This document shows, piece by piece, positions 56,153 through 64,000 of a stretch of 64,000 nucleotides of DNA (its first letter is position 1; each line of letters begins with the position of its first letter). The translations under genes were made by a program, and so were the position numbers. Origin of the DNA: Mycobacterium branderi. Its GTDB lineage: Bacteria > Actinomycetota > Actinomycetes > Mycobacteriales > Mycobacteriaceae. The stretch covers positions 248,001-312,000 of the forward strand of contig NZ_AP022606.1 in the NCBI RefSeq assembly GCF_010728725.1. Direction: 5' to 3'. The notes below the pieces were generated by a model, which worked only from the letters and a program-made list of their open reading frames with translations, made no database searches and was not told the DNA's origin.

Positions 56153-57229
56153 CTATCCCCGCACCAGCCGCAAATAAACGGCGGCCATCTCCAGTCGAAC
56201 GGCCAATATTGCCAGTTGCTGCTCGGCCCGCTGCGCACCGACCTGGCCGGCGGCGCCGACGGACACATCGGGCACGTCCTCGGCGCCGACGATGTCGACG
56301 TCGTCGAGCGGCGCGACCCTGGCGGCGACGACAGTCCGGTCGGCGGCCAGGGTCAGCGCCAGCACCCGCAGCCGCTCCGGCAGCGGGCCGTCGATCGCCT
56401 CGTCGTGAAACAGCGCATCCGCCGCATCGCCGAACGACGGCGTGGCGCGCAGCGCCACCAGCGCGTCGGCAAGGCCGGTGGCCGCCACCACCTGATGGCC
56501 GAGCCGCAGCAGCGCCGACGAGCCGTGCCGGGCCAGCGCCAGCGTCGCGGCGCAGTCGCCGGCCAGCACGACGCTGCGCCCCGTCATCCGTTGGGCCAGC
56601 GCCTTGGCCGGATTGGTGAACACTTCACGTCCGGCGCTGTTGCGCAATGCCTCGGCGTCCAGCTCGTCGGCCAGCACACCGAGATCCGTCCGCAGTTTGG
56701 GGTCGACGCTTTCCAGCGCGGCCAGCCCGGCGGCCAGGTAGCGGGTTAGGGCGAACTCGTCGGGCACGCGCATCCGCGGCTCCAGCACCGCGACCCGCCC
56801 GGCCGTGCTGTCGCGCAACGGTCCTTCGTAGGGTGCCGCGACGACCACCCGAGCGCCGCGGCGGACCCCGGTGGCGGCGGCGCCAACCAGCGCCGGATCG
56901 CCCGGGTCGTCGCCGGCGACGATCAGCACGTCGAGCGCGCCGATCCACGGCGGCGCCTCGGCGGCGACCACGATCGGCGCGGCAGCTGTGCCGCCGAGCG
57001 TCGCGGCCAGCATGGTGCCGGCGGTTTCGGCGGCGCCGCGGCCGCTCACCCAGATCAGCGTGCGGGGGGTGTCCCCGCCGACGGGGTCAAGGGCGCCCTC
57101 GTCGGACGCGGCGGCGGTGGCCCGCACCTGCGCGCCGGCCATCGACGCGGCCCGCAGCATCCCGTCGCGGTCGGCGGCGATCAGGGCGTCGGTGTCGTCG
57201 AGGTCGATGGTGGCGTGGATGGCGTTCAC
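56153..57229 (-). CDS. TobH/SIS-domain-like protein
   Basis: A 358-residue protein of the TobH type (Rv3256c), with a sugar-isomerase-like fold: TLIWVSGRGAAETAGTMLAAT and DVLIVAGDDPGDPALVGAA are the two phosphosugar-binding-like segments, but the catalytic residues of true isomerases are not obvious. GTG 57229 overlaps the phosphomannomutase stop by four bases, and the manA start is ten bases downstream. Thus it is made with both. Function is inferred only as part of mannose metabolism. Confidence 0.8.
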   Translation of the reverse strand: MNAIHATIDLDDTDALIAADRDGMLRAASMAGAQVRATAAASDEGALDPVGGDTPRTLIWVSGRGAAETAGTMLAATLGGTAAAPIVVAAEAPPWIGALDVLIVAGDDPGDPALVGAAATGVRRGARVVVAAPYEGPLRDSTAGRVAVLEPRMRVPDEFALTRYLAAGLAALESVDPKLRTDLGVLADELDAEALRNSAGREVFTNPAKALAQRMTGRSVVLAGDCAATLALARHGSSALLRLGHQVVAATGLADALVALRATPSFGDAADALFHDEAIDGPLPERLRVLALTLAADRTVVAARVAPLDDVDIVGAEDVPDVSVGAAGQVGAQRAEQQLAILAVRLEMAAVYLRLVRG

Positions 57230-58626
57230 GTGACTGCCTGTGTCAGCCCGGCTGTTTCGGCTCGAATTGTTGCACTGATCTGCTGGACCACCGCGTCGAC
57301 GTCCTCGGTGCAGCGTCCTTCCACGTTGAGCCGAAGCAGCGGCTCGGTGTTGGAGCTGCGCAGGTTGAACCAGCTTCCGTCGCCGAGGTCGACGGTCACT
57401 CCGTCCAGATGGTCGATGGAGTGAATGCGGCTGCCGAACGACTTCAGCACCGCTTCGGTGGCCGAGGCGGCGTCGGCGACGGTGAAGTTGATCTCGCCGG
57501 AGGATTCGTAGCGCTGGTAGTCGGCGGTGAGCTCGGACAGCGGCCGGTCTTGCTCGCCGAGCGCGGCCAGCACGTACAGCGCGGCCAGCATCCCGGAGTC
57601 GGCGCCCCAGAAGTCGCGGAAGTAGTAGTGCGCGGAGTGCTCGCCGCCGAAGATCGCCCCGGTGTCGGCCATCAACGCCTTGATGTAGGAGTGCCCGACG
57701 CGAGAGCGCACCGGTGTGCCGCCGCGTTCGACCACCAGTTCCGGCACCGCGCGGGAGGTGATCAGGTTGTGGATCACGGTCGCGCCGATCTCCCGTTGCA
57801 GTTCCCGGGCGGCCACCAGCGCGGTCACCGTCGACGGCGACACGGGCCGGCCGCGCTCGTCGACCACGAAGCAGCGATCGGCATCGCCGTCGAAAGCCAG
57901 CCCGATATCCGCGCCGCTCTGCTGCACGTAGGCCTGCAGGTCTTTGAGGTTCGCCGGGTCCAGCGGGTTGGCCTCGTGGTTGGGAAACGAGCCGTCGAGC
58001 TCGAAGTACAACGGCAGCAGCGTGATCGACTCGATCGCACCGAGCACCGCCGGCGCGGTGTGGCCGGCCATTCCGTTGCCGGCGTCGACGGCCACTTTGA
58101 GCGGACGCAGCGACGACAGGTCCACCAGCGAGCGCAGGAATTGGCCGTAGTCGGCGAGCACATCCTGGTCGGCGATGCTGCCCGTCGGCCCGTCGTAGCC
58201 CGGCACGCCGGCGATCAAGTCGTCGCGGATGGTGCTCAACCCGGAGTCGGCGCCGACGGGCTTGGCGCCCGCCCGGCACAGCTTGATGCCGTTGTAGGCG
58301 GCCGGGTTGTGGCTGGCGGTGAACATCGCGCCCGGGCAGTCGAGCAGCCCGGATGCGAAGTAGAGCTGGTCGGTGGATGCCAGGCCGATCCGGATCACGT
58401 CGAGCCCCTGCCCGGTGACCCCGGACGCGAAGGCTGCGGCCAACGCCGGCGAACTGTCCCGCATGTCGTGGCCGAGGACTACCCGCCCGGCGCCCTCGTC
58501 ACGCATCAGCCTTGCGAACGCGGCGCCGACGTCGGCGGCAAACGTCTCGTCGATCTCGTCGCCGACGACGCCTCGCACGTCATAAGCCTTGATCACACGG
58601 TTGACAGCCGCGGCGGGCCGAGACAT
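57226..58626 (-). CDS. pmmA: Phosphomannomutase/phosphoglucomutase
   Basis: A 466-residue alpha-D-phosphohexomutase. The phosphoserine loop is FTASHNPAAYNG, the metal loop is FDGDADRCF and the sugar loop GGEHSAHYYF; the phosphate-binding SSNTEPLLRLNVE ends the protein. It makes mannose-1-phosphate for GDP-mannose. ATG 58626 starts it. It is the first gene of the pmm-tobH-manA operon. Equivalent of Rv3257c. Confidence 0.95.
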   Translation of the reverse strand: MSRPAAAVNRVIKAYDVRGVVGDEIDETFAADVGAAFARLMRDEGAGRVVLGHDMRDSSPALAAAFASGVTGQGLDVIRIGLASTDQLYFASGLLDCPGAMFTASHNPAAYNGIKLCRAGAKPVGADSGLSTIRDDLIAGVPGYDGPTGSIADQDVLADYGQFLRSLVDLSSLRPLKVAVDAGNGMAGHTAPAVLGAIESITLLPLYFELDGSFPNHEANPLDPANLKDLQAYVQQSGADIGLAFDGDADRCFVVDERGRPVSPSTVTALVAARELQREIGATVIHNLITSRAVPELVVERGGTPVRSRVGHSYIKALMADTGAIFGGEHSAHYYFRDFWGADSGMLAALYVLAALGEQDRPLSELTADYQRYESSGEINFTVADAASATEAVLKSFGSRIHSIDHLDGVTVDLGDGSWFNLRSSNTEPLLRLNVEGRCTEDVDAVVQQISATIRAETAGLTQAVT

Positions 58627-58705
58627 GACAAAGCTCCTGACTATCGGGACTGTTGGTGGTCAGCCTAATGGTTTTGAGGGGACCGGCTGACAGCTAAGCA
58701 GGCTT

Positions 58706-59131
58706 CTACTCGGCGGGGTCGGGCAGCACCCGCAGATGGCCGCGGCGGCGGCCGGTGCCGGCGGGGCGCGGTGCGGCCGGGGTCAGCACGGCGCCGCTGG
58801 GACTGGGGACCGGGGTCGCGTCGGGGTCGGCAAAGCCGTTGACCGGTGGTCCGGCGGGGACCGCGGCGCGGCCCTCGCGCACCGCCTCGGCCAGCGCGAC
58901 CAGATCGTCGTCGTCGGACGGGACGGACAGCGGGCCGGAGTGGCGGACGAGCTCCCAACCCCGCGGCGCGGTGATGCGACCGGCGTGGCTGACGCACAAG
59001 TCCCAGGAGTGCGGCTCGCGGGCGGTGGCGAGCGGGCCGATCACCGCGGTGGAGTCGGAGTAGACGAACGTCAGCGTTGCCACCGCGTAGTGCGGGCACC
59101 CGGGCCGACAGCAGCGACGCGGAACATTCAC
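58706..59131 (-). CDS. DUF3499-family protein
   Basis: A 141-residue protein from GTG 59131, start VNVPRRCCRPGCPHYAVATLTFVYSDS. The cysteines CCRPGC and the later LCVSHAGRI (C-x2-H) may bind a metal ion. The tail is proline-rich and ends in a basic patch (GTGRRRGHLRVLP). The family occurs only in actinobacteria; function is unknown. It faces the zincin-like gene across 89 bases. Equivalent of Rv3258c. Confidence 0.85.
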   Translation of the reverse strand: MNVPRRCCRPGCPHYAVATLTFVYSDSTAVIGPLATAREPHSWDLCVSHAGRITAPRGWELVRHSGPLSVPSDDDDLVALAEAVREGRAAVPAGPPVNGFADPDATPVPSPSGAVLTPAAPRPAGTGRRRGHLRVLPDPAE

Positions 59132-59220
59132 GATCGAGAGGCTATCGTGCGCAAACGTCCTCGCATCGGGTGACACGCGCATTGGTCCGGGCTGCGATGT
59201 GCAACCGTTACCATCGGCGC

Positions 59221-59706
59221 GTGAGCGATTCGCGCAGCTCTGGGCGCTCGATGCGCAGATCTGCGTCGCGGCGGGGGCGCGAGATGCGCGGTCCGCTGCT
59301 GCCGCCGACGGTGCCAGGATGGCGCAGCCGCGCCGAGCGTTTCGACATGGCAGTGCTGGAGGCCTACGAGCCGATCGAGCAGCGCTGGGCCGACCGGTTG
59401 TCCGGGCTCGACGTGGCCGTCGACGAGATCCCGCGGATCTCGGCCCGCGATCCCGACAGCGTGCAATGGCCGCCCGAGGTGATTGCCGACGGGCCGATCG
59501 CGCTGGCCCGGTTGATCCCCGCGGGAGTGGACGTGCGCGGTAATGCCACGCGGGCGCGGATCGTGTTGTTCCGCAAGCCGATCGAGCGGCGCGCCAAGGA
59601 CACCATCGAACTCGCCGAATTGCTGCACGAAATTCTGGTGGCTGAGGTGGCCACGTATTTGGACGTCGAACCCTCGGTCATCGACCCGACGATCGACGAC
59701 GACTGA
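59221..59706 (+). CDS. Zincin-family protein with degenerate metal site (Rv3259-like)
   Basis: A 161-residue protein from GTG 59221. Basic N-terminal residues (MRRSASRRGREMRG) are followed by the metallopeptidase-like (Zincin_1) core: RIVLFRKPIER, then ELLHEILVAEVATYLDV. In active family members this last stretch is HVLVHEIAHHFGI, with HExxH; here the motif aligns as AEVAT, so both histidines are lost and it cannot bind zinc by that motif. A TACCAT hexamer ends seven bases before the GTG, suggesting a leaderless mRNA. Function unknown. A hairpin repeat follows the stop. Confidence 0.78.
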   Translation: MSDSRSSGRSMRRSASRRGREMRGPLLPPTVPGWRSRAERFDMAVLEAYEPIEQRWADRLSGLDVAVDEIPRISARDPDSVQWPPEVIADGPIALARLIPAGVDVRGNATRARIVLFRKPIERRAKDTIELAELLHEILVAEVATYLDVEPSVIDPTIDDD

Positions 59707-59712
59707 CGCGCG

Positions 59713-59753
59713 GGCGATCGCAAGCGCGGCGCAGCCGGGCGCGGCGGGTCGCC
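59713..59753 (+). repeat. Dispersed 41-bp hairpin repeat, copy 3
   Basis: GGCGATCGC-AA-GCGCGGC, GCA, GCCGGGCG-CG-GCGGGTCGCC; same plan as the copies at 17749 and 30386. It lies seven bases after the zincin-like gene and before the convergent whiB2, so it may also stop transcription. Confidence 0.75.
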
Positions 59754-59772
59754 CGCTGACTAAGCCTGCGCG

Positions 59773-60141
59773 TTAGACGATGCCGCGCTTGAGGCGACGG
59801 CGTTCCCGTTCGGAAAGCCCGCCCCAGATGCCGAACCGCTCGTCGTGCGCCAGTGCGTACTCCAGGCACTCGGTGCGCACCTCGCAGCCCAGGCAGATCT
59901 TCTTCGCCTCCCGGGTGGAGCCGCCCTTCTCGGGGAAGAACGCCTCGGGATCGGTCTGCGCGCACAGCGCGCGGTCTTGCCATTGGTCGGCGCTAACCGG
60001 CGCCGGCTCAAAGACTTCCGGCACTTCGGGTGCGCTGGGCACCAAACTCAAGTGGGGTCGAGCTGCGGCCCCCGCCGTCGCCGCGCCGGTATTGGTGTGC
60101 GGTGTGCTTCCCATCAGGCCCCGTAGGTGCTCATAGGACAT
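59773..60141 (-). CDS. whiB2: WhiB2 (WhmD), 4Fe-4S division/septation regulator
   Basis: A 122-residue Wbl protein. The four cysteines are seen in RALCAQTDPEAFF, KKICLGCEV and TECLEYAL, followed by the GIWGG turn and a basic tail ERERRRLKRG. It is longer than the 89-residue annotated H37Rv protein owing to a Ser/Thr/Pro-rich N-terminus; the ATG 60141 has GGAGGCGGAG directly upstream, so this start is well supported. WhiB2 is essential for septation. Equivalent of Rv3260c. Confidence 0.94.
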   Translation of the reverse strand: MSYEHLRGLMGSTPHTNTGAATAGAAARPHLSLVPSAPEVPEVFEPAPVSADQWQDRALCAQTDPEAFFPEKGGSTREAKKICLGCEVRTECLEYALAHDERFGIWGGLSERERRRLKRGIV

Positions 60142-60406
60142 GCTCCGCCTCCTCACCTGATTTCGTTGATTCGTGAAACTCGCCCACTGTTTTGATGTGC
60201 GGCCATCTCAATTCGAACAGATGATCGAATCTCGGTCTGCGACACCGAATCCGGCCGGCCAACCGGGAAATGACACTGATGAGATTACACACGTGTTATC
60301 AGCCGTGGTCAAGCGATTGGGAAGATTTCCATACCATCTCGTGACCGTTTTTTGACGGCACTGCCGCCAATTCGGCCCTCGGCGTGTCGGCGTAGGGTCG
60401 TCGGAT
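60142..60406. promoter_or_regulatory. Divergent control region between whiB2 and fbiA
   Basis: 265 bases with no gene. Two symmetrical elements stand out: ATTCGA (60211-60216) and TCGAAT (60225-60230) with eight bases between, and the eight-base palindrome ACACGTGT at 60289-60296. A TAGGGT hexamer at 60393-60398 ends nine bases before the fbiA GTG, compatible with a near-leaderless mRNA. Which protein binds is unknown. Confidence 0.4.
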
Positions 60407-61396
60407 GTGAAGGTCACGGTTCTGGTCGGCGGGGTCGGCGGCGCCCGCTTTCTTCTCGGCGTGCAGCACCTGCTGGGCTTGGGCCAATTCGCGGCCGAGG
60501 GCGCGGCCGGCGATCACGAGCTGACGGCGGTGGTCAACATCGGCGACGACGCTTGGATGCACGGCGTGCGGATCTGCCCTGACCTGGACACCTGCATGTA
60601 CACCCTGGGCGGCGGGGTCGACCCGCAGCGCGGCTGGGGTCATCGCGACGAATCCTGGCACGCCAAGGAGGAACTGGCCCGCTACGGCATGCAGCCCGAC
60701 TGGTTCGAGCTCGGCGACCGCGACTTGGCGACCCACCTGGTGCGCACCCAGATGCTGCGGGCCGGCTACCCGCTCACGCAGATCACCGCCGCACTCTGTG
60801 ACCGCTGGCAGCCCGGAGCACGCCTCCTGCCGGCCAGCGACGACCGATGCGAAACCCACGTTGTCATCACCGATCCCGCCGACGGCAACCAGCGCGCGAT
60901 CCACTTCCAGGAGTGGTGGGTGCGCTATCGCGCGCAAGTTCCGACCCACAGCTTCGCCTATATCGGGGCCGAAAACGCCCATGCCACAACGGACGTGCTC
61001 GACGCCATCGCCGACGCCGACGTCATCATGGTGGCGCCGTCGAATCCGGTGGTGAGCATCGGTGCCATCCTGGCCATCCCCGGAATCCGCGGCGCACTGC
61101 GATCGGCGGATGCGCCCGTCGTCGGCTACTCCCCGATCATCGACGGAAAACCGTTGCGCGGCATGGCTCAGGAATGTCTTTCCGTGATCGGTGTGGAATC
61201 CACCGCCGAGGCGGTCGGCCGGCATTACGGCGCACGGTCGGGCACCGGCATCCTGGACTGCTGGCTGGTCCACGAGGGCGACCACGCCGACATCGACGGC
61301 ATGACAGTGCGATCGGTACCGCTGCTGATGACCGATCCGAACGCGACGGCCAAGATGGTCAGCGCCGGACTGGAGCTCGCGGGCGTCGCAGCGTGA
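60407..61396 (+). CDS. fbiA: 2-phospho-L-lactate transferase FbiA
   Basis: A 329-residue enzyme of coenzyme F420 biosynthesis. GTG 60407 opens with the nucleotide motif [17 protein letters not shown], and the [15 protein letters not shown] block binds substrate. It joins the activated phosphoenolpyruvate (or lactate) to the deazaflavin Fo. Its stop overlaps fbiB. Equivalent of Rv3261. Confidence 0.96.
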   Translation: MKVTVLVGGVGGARFLLGVQHLLGLGQFAAEGAAGDHELTAVVNIGDDAWMHGVRICPDLDTCMYTLGGGVDPQRGWGHRDESWHAKEELARYGMQPDWFELGDRDLATHLVRTQMLRAGYPLTQITAALCDRWQPGARLLPASDDRCETHVVITDPADGNQRAIHFQEWWVRYRAQVPTHSFAYIGAENAHATTDVLDAIADADVIMVAPSNPVVSIGAILAIPGIRGALRSADAPVVGYSPIIDGKPLRGMAQECLSVIGVESTAEAVGRHYGARSGTGILDCWLVHEGDHADIDGMTVRSVPLLMTDPNATAKMVSAGLELAGVAA

Positions 61397-62733
61397 GCGA
61401 ACACGGCACCGCGGCAGCGGTCGAGATCCTGCCCGTCACCGGCCTTCCCGAATTCCGTCCCGGCGACAACCTGGGCAACGCCATCGCCGAGGCCGCGCCG
61501 TGGCTGCGTGACGGCGACGTGGTGGTGGTCACCAGCAAGGTGGTGTCCAAATGCGAGGGCCGGCTGGTGGCCGCCCCCCACGACCCGCAGGCGCGGGATA
61601 CGTTGCGGCGAAAGCTCGTCGACGCCGAGGCGGTCCGGGTACTTGCCCGCAAGGGTCGCACGCTGATCACCGAGAACCGGCTCGGGTTGGTGCAGGCAGC
61701 CGCCGGGGTAGACGGTTCGAACGTCGGGGTGACCGAATTGGCGCTGCTGCCAACAGATCCCGACGCCAGCGCCGCCGCGCTGCGTGCCGCGCTGCGCGAG
61801 CGGCTGGGCGTCACCGTCGCGGTGGTGATCACCGACACGATGGGCCGGGCGTGGCGCAACGGACAGACCGACGTGGCCGTCGGCTCGGCCGGCCTGGAAG
61901 TGCTGCACGGTTATGCCGGGGCGGTCGACGCCCACGGCAACGAACTGATCGTCACCGAGATCGCCGTCGCGGACGAGGTCGCCGCGGCGGCCGATCTGGT
62001 CAAGGGCAAACTCACGGGGATCCCGGTGGCCGTGGTTCGCGGATTGCCGGCGTCCGACGATGGTTCGACGGCACGGCAACTGGTGCGTTCGGGCACCGAG
62101 GACCTGTTCTGGCTCGGCACCGCCGAGGCAGTGGAACTGGGCCGCCGCCAGGCTCAGCTGCTGCGCCGATCGGTGCGCCAGTTCGCCGACGAGCCGGTGC
62201 CGCACGATCTCGTCGAGGACGCGGTGGCCGAGGCGTTGACCGCACCGGCCCCGCACCACACCCGGCCGGTTCGGTTCGTGTGGCTGCAGACTCCCGCGGT
62301 GCGCACCCGGTTGCTGGATCGCATGCGTGAGAAGTGGCGCGCCGACCTCGCCGGTGACGGCAGGTCGGCCGACGCGATCGAACGGCGGGTGGCTCGCGGC
62401 CAAATCCTTTACGATGCACCGGAAGTCGTCATCCCGATGCTGGTACCCGAAGGCGCGCACAGCTATCCCGACGCCGCCCGCACCGACGCCGAGCACACCA
62501 TGTTCACCGTCGCGGTGGGCGCGGCGGTGCAGGCGCTGTTGGTCGCGCTCGCGGTCCGCGGCGTGGGCAGCTGCTGGATCGGTTCGACGATCTTCGCCGC
62601 CGACCTGGTCCGCGACGAGCTGGGGCTGCCGGCCGATTGGGAACCGTTGGGCGCCATCGCGATTGGCTATCCGACGCAACGCCAGGAGCCCAAAGACCCG
62701 GTGCCGGTGACCGACTTGCTGGTGCGCAAGTGA
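61393..62733 (+). CDS. fbiB: Bifunctional F420 glutamyl ligase/reductase FbiB
   Basis: A 446-residue fusion. Residues about 1-245 are the F420:gamma-glutamyl ligase ([34 protein letters not shown]). Residues about 250-446 are an FMN nitroreductase-fold domain ([26 protein letters not shown]) that reduces dehydro-F420. It adds the glutamate tail that sets F420 chain length. GTG 61393 overlaps the fbiA stop, and its own stop overlaps the Nudix gene. Equivalent of Rv3262. Confidence 0.96.
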   Translation: MSEHGTAAAVEILPVTGLPEFRPGDNLGNAIAEAAPWLRDGDVVVVTSKVVSKCEGRLVAAPHDPQARDTLRRKLVDAEAVRVLARKGRTLITENRLGLVQAAAGVDGSNVGVTELALLPTDPDASAAALRAALRERLGVTVAVVITDTMGRAWRNGQTDVAVGSAGLEVLHGYAGAVDAHGNELIVTEIAVADEVAAAADLVKGKLTGIPVAVVRGLPASDDGSTARQLVRSGTEDLFWLGTAEAVELGRRQAQLLRRSVRQFADEPVPHDLVEDAVAEALTAPAPHHTRPVRFVWLQTPAVRTRLLDRMREKWRADLAGDGRSADAIERRVARGQILYDAPEVVIPMLVPEGAHSYPDAARTDAEHTMFTVAVGAAVQALLVALAVRGVGSCWIGSTIFAADLVRDELGLPADWEPLGAIAIGYPTQRQEPKDPVPVTDLLVRK

Positions 62734-63269
62734 GCGTCCGGGAGTCGGCGATTGCGCTGCTGTCCGACTGGCAGGCCCCGGATCCGGCTCAGGATTCGGT
62801 GCGCCACGCCGTATTGGCGTTCCTGCTTGCCCGCGACGATGCCTGCCGCCGCGAGTGCGTGCCCGGTCACGTCACCGCCTCGGCCCTGGTGCTCGACGAC
62901 GCCGGCGCCCGGGTGCTGCTCACCCTGCATCCGCGGCTGGGCCGTTGGGTCCAGCTCGGCGGGCACTGCGACGACGGCGACGACGACATCGCGGCGGCAG
63001 CGCTGCGGGAGGCCACCGAAGAGTCGGGTGTCGCGGGTCTGCGGCTCGCCGAGTTGGCGGCCATCCATGTCCATCCCGTGACGTGCTCGCTGGGTGTGCC
63101 GACCCGCCACCTCGACCTGCAGTTCGTCGCGCACGCCCCGCCGGGTGCGCAGATCGTGATCAGCGACGAGTCGACGGATTTGCAGTGGTGGCCGGTCGAT
63201 GCGCTACCCGAAAGCGCCGACGATGCGCTGGCTTACTTGGTCGCCCGCGCGTCGAGTGCGGACTTGTGA
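62730..63269 (+). CDS. Nudix hydrolase
   Basis: A 179-residue Nudix protein. The box is [24 protein letters not shown]; compared with the consensus G-x5-E-x7-R-E-x2-E-E-x-G there is one extra residue before REATEE and Asp in the place of the first Glu. The REATEESG half is complete, so metal binding is plausible. Substrate unknown. GTG 62730 overlaps the fbiB stop, so the gene rides on the F420 operon. H37Rv has a DNA methylase gene (Rv3263) in this gap instead. Confidence 0.85.
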   Translation: MSVRESAIALLSDWQAPDPAQDSVRHAVLAFLLARDDACRRECVPGHVTASALVLDDAGARVLLTLHPRLGRWVQLGGHCDDGDDDIAAAALREATEESGVAGLRLAELAAIHVHPVTCSLGVPTRHLDLQFVAHAPPGAQIVISDESTDLQWWPVDALPESADDALAYLVARASSADL

Positions 63270-63315
63270 CACGCGTTCGTCGAAAAACCGTGCCTCAAGC
63301 CCACATTCGGCGCAA

Positions 63316-64000
63316 CTAGACGTCGCTCGAGTAGCGGATTCCGCCGTCGGGAATCGAGACGCCGGGCCAGACCCGCGCGCCGCGCAGTAGCTCGCAGCGG
63401 GCGCCGATGTCGGCGCCGTCGCCGATCACGCCGTCGCGGATCAGCGCCCGCGGGCCGATCCGCGCGCCGAAGCCGATGATCGAACGCTCGATCACCGAGC
63501 CGGCCTCGACCTTCACCCCGTCGAAGATGACCGCACCGTCGAGCCGTGCGCCGGGCCCGATCTCGGCGCCGCGCCCGACCACCGTCCCGCCGATCAACAC
63601 CGCGCCCGGGGAGACCGCCGCTCCGTCGTGCACCAACTGCTCGCCGCGCTGCCCGCGCAGGGCCGGCGACGGCGCAATGCCGCGCACCAGATCCGCCGAG
63701 CCGCGCACGAAGTCCTCCGGCGTGCCCATGTCCCGCCAGTAGCTGGTGTCGACGTATCCGCACACCTTGACCCCGTCGGACAGCAGCGCCGGGAACACCT
63801 CGCGTTCGACCGAGACCTCCCGGCCCCGCGGTATCCGGTCGATGATCTCGCGGGAGAACACGTAGCAGCCGGCGTTGATCTGGTCGGTGGGCGGATCCTG
63901 CGTCTTCTCCAAAAACGCTGTGACCCTGCCGTTTTCGGTCGGCACGCAGCCGAAGGCGCGCGGGTCGCCGACGCGCACCAGATGCAGCGTCAAGTCGGCC
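63316..64000 (-). CDS. manB: Mannose-1-phosphate guanylyltransferase, 5' end cut by window edge
   Basis: The C-terminal ~228 residues of a nucleotidyltransferase. Visible are the substrate loop INAGCYVFSREIIDRIP, the VCGYVDTSYWRDMGTPEDFV block and a left-handed beta helix of hexapeptide repeats (VLIGGTVVGRGAEIGPGARL; VIERSIIGFGARIGP). It makes GDP-mannose from mannose-1-phosphate and GTP. The start lies beyond the right edge. Equivalent of Rv3264c; it complements manA and pmmA. Confidence 0.92.
   Translation of the reverse strand, partial: ADLTLHLVRVGDPRAFGCVPTENGRVTAFLEKTQDPPTDQINAGCYVFSREIIDRIPRGREVSVEREVFPALLSDGVKVCGYVDTSYWRDMGTPEDFVRGSADLVRGIAPSPALRGQRGEQLVHDGAAVSPGAVLIGGTVVGRGAEIGPGARLDGAVIFDGVKVEAGSVIERSIIGFGARIGPRALIRDGVIGDGADIGARCELLRGARVWPGVSIPDGGIRYSSDV

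Overview
The window is a high-GC actinobacterial chromosome segment from a mycobacterium. The evidence is direct: WhiB1, WhiB2, MtrA/MtrB, LpqB, SigH/RshA, DesA3, a PE/PPE/EsxG/EsxH block, the F420 genes fbiA/fbiB and the mannose-phosphate genes are all here, nearly all in the order they have in Mycobacterium tuberculosis H37Rv from about Rv3213c to Rv3264c (order recalled, not searched). Several H37Rv genes are absent from this order (for example ppk2, Rv3238c-Rv3239c and Rv3263), two that are split in H37Rv are intact here (the ybaK-type gene and tgs3), and several blocks are inserted. This fits a non-tuberculous species. No tRNA, rRNA, CRISPR array or transposase was seen, and no gap longer than 300 bases lacks a gene.

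Layout. 1-10.3 kb: ParA-like ATPase, a phosphatase/mutase, isochorismate synthase, an acetyltransferase, a lipid kinase, whiB1, the PdtaS sensor kinase, a biotinyl-domain protein, a frameshifted proline-rich exported protein, the 24-residue ribosomal protein bL37, rshA/sigH, an SDR and a YbaK-type deacylase. 10.3-16.9 kb: an inserted alkane-oxidation block (methyltransferase, enoyl-CoA hydratase, TetR, alkB, two rubredoxins, alcohol and aldehyde dehydrogenases). It duplicates the alkB-rubA-rubB-tetR operon at 50.2-52.4 kb. 17-31 kb: SRAP protein, aroA, rsgA, a Doc-type toxin-antitoxin pair, desA3 with its reductase (both behind a shared 30-bp DNA element), an intact wax ester/DGAT-type gene, a KefB/TrkA antiporter pair, secA1 and long HPF.

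32.0-39.8 kb is the most unusual part. It is an inserted type VII secretion (ESX) toxin locus, read leftward: two WXG100 proteins, a 915-residue WXG/YxxxE-led toxin with a Gly/His-rich linker and an unassigned C-terminal domain, a small immunity candidate overlapping its stop, a displaced toxin C-terminal tip overlapping a second immunity candidate, a TPR-AAA+ ATPase resembling EccA in layout, a TPR membrane protein and a Pro-rich membrane protein. A vapB antitoxin gene with a decayed vapC lies at its edge. The toxin-tip and immunity DNA is clearly richer in A+T than its surroundings.

39.8-64 kb: lpqB-mtrB-mtrA, tmk, an inserted PE-PPE-EsxG-EsxH block, sigC behind a zinc-finger membrane anti-sigma candidate, sahH, the second alk operon, an amino-acid permease, a cation-efflux protein, manA-tobH-pmm, DUF3499, a degenerate zincin-like protein, whiB2, fbiA-fbiB-Nudix and the 3' part of the mannose-1-phosphate guanylyltransferase gene. 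A ~41-bp hairpin-forming repeat occurs in three intergenic spaces (17.75, 30.39 and 59.71 kb).
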